DNA of 56,415 nt from Microbacterium sp. (GTDB lineage: Bacteria; Actinomycetota; Actinomycetes; Actinomycetales; Microbacteriaceae). Shown here one piece after another: positions 54,601 through 56,415 of the stretch; the stretch's first letter is position 1; every line of letters begins with the position of its first letter. The DNA lies in the NCBI RefSeq assembly GCF_011620665.1, contig NZ_WOYQ01000082.1:1-56415 (forward strand), read 5' to 3'. The translations under genes were made by a program, and so were the position numbers. The notes beneath the pieces are model-generated. The model did not search any database, was not told the DNA's origin, and was given only the letters and a program-made list of their open reading frames with translations.

Positions 54601-54769
54601 GGCGTTCGCCGACGCCGTGCGCGAGCGCGCGACGAGCCGTGATCGCAGCGATGTTGTCGCGGACGACGACAGTGACCGGCGCCAGCGAGTCGTCGCTCTT
54701 CAGTCGCCCGACAAGTCCTCTGAGCGTGTCGAGCGCCGCCGCGCCGTGTGCGGATGCCAGCGTGCGCAT
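51671..54769 (-). CDS. AddB-like PD-(D/E)XK exonuclease
   Basis: This 1032-aa protein resembles AddB: an inactivated helicase-like N-terminal two-thirds without Walker A, then a RecB-type nuclease with D884 and K886 in VVTDFKTGRSD. Iron-sulfur-type cysteines are C724 in YAGCPHTFF and C986/C989 in KCSYCNPDG. The fourth cysteine usual in AddB is missing, so the cluster may be absent or altered. It is the first gene of a three-gene operon with 11-14 bp overlaps. GGGGAGG precedes the ATG, and the 34-bp element lies 17 bp further upstream. Confidence 0.88.
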   Translation of the reverse strand: MRTLASAHGAAALDTLRGLVGRLKSDDSLAPVTVVVRDNIAAITARRALAHGVGERRGVAAVNVTTLRRVADHLLSLVGSTLPPVTSARLTAVWRAELHAAPGVFELVATHPATVRALARAHGELRGLDSTQLATVAAGGPLAADLVRLHGTVAGGVLAGRRDEAAVLRDATAMVDQDPEVAATLGALILYLPDELDQLETAFVLSLDGAVGVQVIVGTTGNEELDRDLRAQFDAPAYETSTAADADAPATASRVIHASDADDEVRAAVREIVALLAAGTAAHRIAVLYPKDIPYAQLLHDHLAQAGITANGPGVRPLRGRAIADAFLTMLALDPDDLQRVAVFDWLGRAPILAADGSTVPRTQWERLSRDAGITSGDWTTRLDEHRVRLQARLDQDRDDPAVSPGSLTYQEGALDAVAALRAFVGDLTAILRAGRACQSWASLSRWGLDAFRVYFGAAHSMNRLPDPEQRAATAIETTLRGLSELDELGIKPSHDQLIEILDVDLDQRRPRVGRFGDGVFVGPISAAASLDVTDVFLLGLSEDLYPGRQVPDPLLPDAVREAVPLQTSRDSLRAKHRALLAALDGAPRVTASFPRGDLRRGSERLQSRWLMPTLRVVARMPDLEATRWFEASAPEIVSVDSHWRGIGFAEFPSTEQEWRLRHQAGGGHLDDLAIEAAEILSAARLSDDFTRFDGNLVEVEGLPDYAQGSILISPTALERYAGCPHTFFVERLLSVNALENPEEIVTIQQRDIGNIVHETMDGLAREFSDDLPDYGAPWSQVQRERMREIAADIMASYERRGLTGHPRLWEREREALLADLEWILDEDDRARAARDARVVASELAFGLRGAPPVRVEIDEGALTMRGSADRVDETRSGTLVVTDFKTGRSDSFKKIATDPVVGGTKLQLPLYAYAARAAYGKEQVEARYWFVGRRNRGDVVPVVLDENLETVYRAALSTLVRGIREGQFIARPPKDEDWSHVKLKCSYCNPDGVGYGHVRSASARKQTDAALADLFALIDPTIHGVASDDVD

Positions 54770-54786
54770 CGTGCCTCCCCATTTGC

Positions 54787-54820
54787 AAAGTCTTGAAGAC
54801 TACATGACGCCTGCGACATT
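54787..54820 (-). promoter_or_regulatory. Copy I of the 34-bp shared promoter element (AddB/AddA operon)
   Basis: On the minus strand it reads AATGTCG, 8 nt, ATGTAGTCT, 4 nt, GACTTT. It contains a perfect 13-bp palindrome, AGTCTTCAAGACT. TAGTCT fits a -10 hexamer for the nuclease operon, whose ATG is 17 bp further on. The same element, in the opposite orientation, lies 70 bp away at 54890-54923. Confidence 0.7.
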
Positions 54821-54889
54821 CATGAGAATCCGACCAAGGCTATTGCCTGGAATCTGCGGATGGATCGCGGCCATGGCGCTTTCGGAGTC

Positions 54890-54923
54890 AATGTCGGTGG
54901 CCCGATGTAGTCTGGTCGACTTT
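54890..54923 (+). promoter_or_regulatory. Copy II of the 34-bp shared promoter element
   Basis: It reads AATGTCG, 8 nt, ATGTAGTCT, 4 nt, GACTTT. AATGTCG, ATGTAGTCT and GACTTT are identical to copy I with the same spacing. TAGTCT fits a -10 for the small gene at 55001. The divergent arrangement with copy I indicates joint control of the operon and this gene. Confidence 0.7.
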
Positions 54924-55000
54924 CCCGAGCTGGGGAGGTGGGTTGGGCGCGAGCCCGTCCTTCGGCACCGTCGATGCACCCTGACGAAGAGGAGAGATCC

Positions 55001-55495
55001 ATGGCCAAGAAGACATACCACGACAGCGAGCTCGAGCACGTGCCCGCCGTGATGCTCGGTGGACCGATCGACGGGAGGCGGTATCGCATGCCCGTCTTCC
55101 CCGATGGGGGCGTTCCGACCGCATTCAGCACTCCGTTGCAACAACCGCACGAGTCGAGCCCCCGCGCGGTGTATCTACGCGAGGGCGATGCGCCGGTTGG
55201 CGGCTACTACGTGTACTTCTTCGATCGGATTGCCGACTCGAATGGCGAGCCCGCCTTGCACGCGACGCCGGATCGCCACCGCGAGAGGACCAATCAGGGG
55301 TATCCGATCAGTTGCTCACCATCGACGCGGATGCAGATCGGCGGCGGGGACCCCGCTAGACGTAACGTCCATCGCTACCGCCGCTCTCTTCCGTACGCCC
55401 CGCTACTGCTGCGAGGGCCTGACGGACTTGGTCAGCGCGATCGACCACCCATGCATCGGCCTCCTCGTCGTACACACCCGACCTTGCGGTGGTGA
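55001..55495 (+). CDS. Small unknown protein divergent from the nuclease operon, probably frameshifted
   Basis: The N-terminal 95 residues (MAKKTYHDSELEHVPAVMLG, YYVYFFDRIADSNG) look like a real protein, with AGGAG before the ATG. After about 55297 this frame turns into basic, low-quality sequence that overlaps the neighbouring gene on the other strand. Adding one base at the G4 run 55297-55300 would continue as VSDQLLTIDADAD and stop at 55359, exactly abutting the convergent gene's stop at 55356. The intended protein is therefore about 119 aa. No family is recognised. It is controlled by copy II of the shared element. Confidence 0.6.
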   Translation: MAKKTYHDSELEHVPAVMLGGPIDGRRYRMPVFPDGGVPTAFSTPLQQPHESSPRAVYLREGDAPVGGYYVYFFDRIADSNGEPALHATPDRHRERTNQGYPISCSPSTRMQIGGGDPARRNVHRYRRSLPYAPLLLRGPDGLGQRDRPPMHRPPRRTHPTLRW

Positions 55496-55889
55496 AGAAC
55501 GGACGGTGGTTGAACCCGATCCCGCTGAGCATCAGCTCACCAAACCGCCAGAACTCCCAAGGTAGGCCGATGTTGTGATACTCCTTGCTCTCGATCGAGT
55601 CAAAGAAGAATAGGAGCCCGACGCAATGAGCCGCCGTCGCCTCAAGGTAGGGGTACGGTGCCGCGAGGTCTTCGGCAAGATCCCGTGCGCGCGGGATTGG
55701 TGAGTGTCCAATCGGCGTGCGGTAGGCCGTCAGAGCCAGCATCGTGGTGCGGGCGATCGTCACGGCTTCAACCCGCCTCGCTTCGGGTAGGGACTGCATT
55801 CGCATCGCGGCGAGACGCGCCTCCGCGACCCAGTGCCAGTCAATCGCCTGCGAGGCGGGGTTGTCTTCAGCGGTCACGGTTCTCGTCAA
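55356..55889 (-). CDS. Unknown 177-aa protein
   Basis: This helical protein begins near MTRTVTAEDNPASQAIDWHW and includes long amphipathic helices (ARLAAMRMQSLPEARRVEAV, LEATAAHCVGLLFFFDS). The TTG at 55889 gives the longest frame; GTG at 55877 is an alternative, and neither has a clear ribosome site. No family is recognised. It is convergent with the 55001 gene, the stops overlapping by a shared CTAG. It may form a pair with the kinase-like remnant upstream on the same strand. Confidence 0.65.
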   Translation of the reverse strand: MTRTVTAEDNPASQAIDWHWVAEARLAAMRMQSLPEARRVEAVTIARTTMLALTAYRTPIGHSPIPRARDLAEDLAAPYPYLEATAAHCVGLLFFFDSIESKEYHNIGLPWEFWRFGELMLSGIGFNHRPFFTTARSGVYDEEADAWVVDRADQVRQALAAVAGRTEESGGSDGRYV

Positions 55890-55921
55890 TCAGGATGATG
55901 AAGCGGCGTTTGGAGTTGCGT

Positions 55922-56332
55922 CTACTTCAGCGGAGTGCCACGGACTACCTGGTTCAAAGGATAGGAGCGAACGTTCTCGGCGCCCCGAGTCGACTCGTGC
56001 TTGACGAGGATGTTGCCGGGGCGCTTCGTGTCCACACCGACGACGACCCCGGTCCAGTCGAGGCCGAGACGATCGACGACGACGACCTTCGCGCCGACGT
56101 TCGCGGTGCCGCGGCCCGCTTCCGCGGCTACGGGCACCGGCCCCCGCCCGGCGGACGCGGCACGTGCTGGTCGCTCAGCAGGCGGCGGTGGCTTCTGCGG
56201 TGCAGGGCGCGCCGCTGCCCCACCACCCTGCGCTTTGCCGGAGCCCTTCGAGCTCCCGGCAGGAAGAAGATCACGAACCTGCTCCAGTGCGGCTGCGGCA
56301 GTTGGTCGCTCGCGCGCGTCGAAGGCGAGCAT
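55922..56332 (-). CDS. C-terminal remnant of a Ser/Thr kinase-like gene with a basic tail domain
   Basis: The reading begins MLAFDARERPTAAAALEQV, the pattern of the end of a protein-kinase C-lobe (the RPTA motif). An Ala/Pro/Gly-rich linker follows, then a small beta-rich end (AKVVVVDRLGLDWTGVVVGV). In-frame codons upstream of the ATG continue the kinase-like sequence to a TAA near 56391, so the kinase core is missing or frameshifted at the window edge. It is probably a truncated or broken gene. Confidence in the kinase origin is moderate. Confidence 0.45.
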   Translation of the reverse strand: MLAFDARERPTAAAALEQVRDLLPAGSSKGSGKAQGGGAAARPAPQKPPPPAERPARAASAGRGPVPVAAEAGRGTANVGAKVVVVDRLGLDWTGVVVGVDTKRPGNILVKHESTRGAENVRSYPLNQVVRGTPLK

Positions 56333-56415
56333 CGGGAGGATTACGTCTCGTGGCCCGGGTCCTAGTGTCGTGCGCCTGAAGTTCTCTGGTTAAGTTGTAG
56401 AATGGGGTATGCCGC

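Noticed and set aside
9876..54923. The RpiR palindromes and the 34-bp element as one motif
   Set aside because: They share only ATGTAG around the -10. The left AATGTCG block and the right KACTTT block are absent from the sugar-locus sites.
1..56415. CRISPR array or cas genes
   Set aside because: No spaced direct-repeat array and no Cas motifs were seen; the only tandem repeat is the short GC-rich one at 19843-19921.

Overview
The window is high-GC DNA with tight operons, ATGA/TGATG start-stop overlaps, GTG starts and actinobacterial-type families (DUF4913, an SCO6880-like protein, a sugar ABC importer without its own ATPase). It fits a Gram-positive actinobacterium, most likely in or near Microbacteriaceae. 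No rRNA, complete tRNA, CRISPR array, integrase or transposase was seen.

Layout. (1) 1-0.9 kb: the 3' third of a serine-type tRNA, short GTTGCC repeats and a doubly truncated arsenite-permease remnant. This looks like the scarred end of an integrated island. (2) 0.9-19.9 kb: a sugar-catabolism locus with an ABC importer, a FAD oxidoreductase, a family-2 glycosidase, an RpiR/SIS regulator, several dehydrogenases, RbsD, an FGGY kinase, a DeoC aldolase, a cupin sugar-phosphate isomerase, a phosphotriesterase-like hydrolase, a KDPG-type aldolase and a VOC protein. Five copies of a 13-bp palindrome (GTAGT-N3-RCTAC type) sit on the promoters of its transcription units, usually with the -10 hexamer inside the palindrome, so the RpiR protein probably controls the locus as one regulon. 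(3) 20.2-31.6 kb: a small winged-helix regulator, then one long plus-strand conjugation operon (membrane protein, M23 peptidase, two-TM pilin-like protein, VirB6-like, SCO6880-like, VirB4-like ATPase, ParA-like ATPase, VirD4 coupling protein, HNH protein, DUF4913, SSB) ending at a 15-bp-stem hairpin. A MobF relaxase-helicase lies at 35.3-38.3 kb on the other strand. Together they form a T4SS-type integrative and conjugative element.

(4) Cargo, 31.7-56.4 kb: a DUF262/HNH protein broken by a frameshift, a leucine-rich-repeat-variant protein, a 590-aa protein ending in a PD-(D/E)XK/VSR-like nuclease, a small protein, and a 911-aa fusion of HD, macro-like, ADP-ribosylglycohydrolase and dual-specificity phosphatase domains. 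Two unknown 168-aa proteins follow, then an operon of AddB-like nuclease, AddA-like helicase-nuclease and an 1181-aa protein with alpha-CTD-like, sigma region 4-like and HARE-HTH-like segments. Two small unknown genes and a kinase-like remnant close the window.

The most interesting signal is a 34-bp element (AATGTCG-N8-WTGTAGYCT-N4-KACTTT) found three times: before the AddB/AddA/sigma-like operon, before the gene diverging from it, and about 11 kb away before the 911-aa fusion gene. It links a RecB-family helicase-nuclease, a transcription-machinery-like protein and an ADP-ribose/nucleotide-processing enzyme into one apparent regulon. I do not recognise this as a described defence system. Functions are inferred from motifs read by eye, and no database search was possible.
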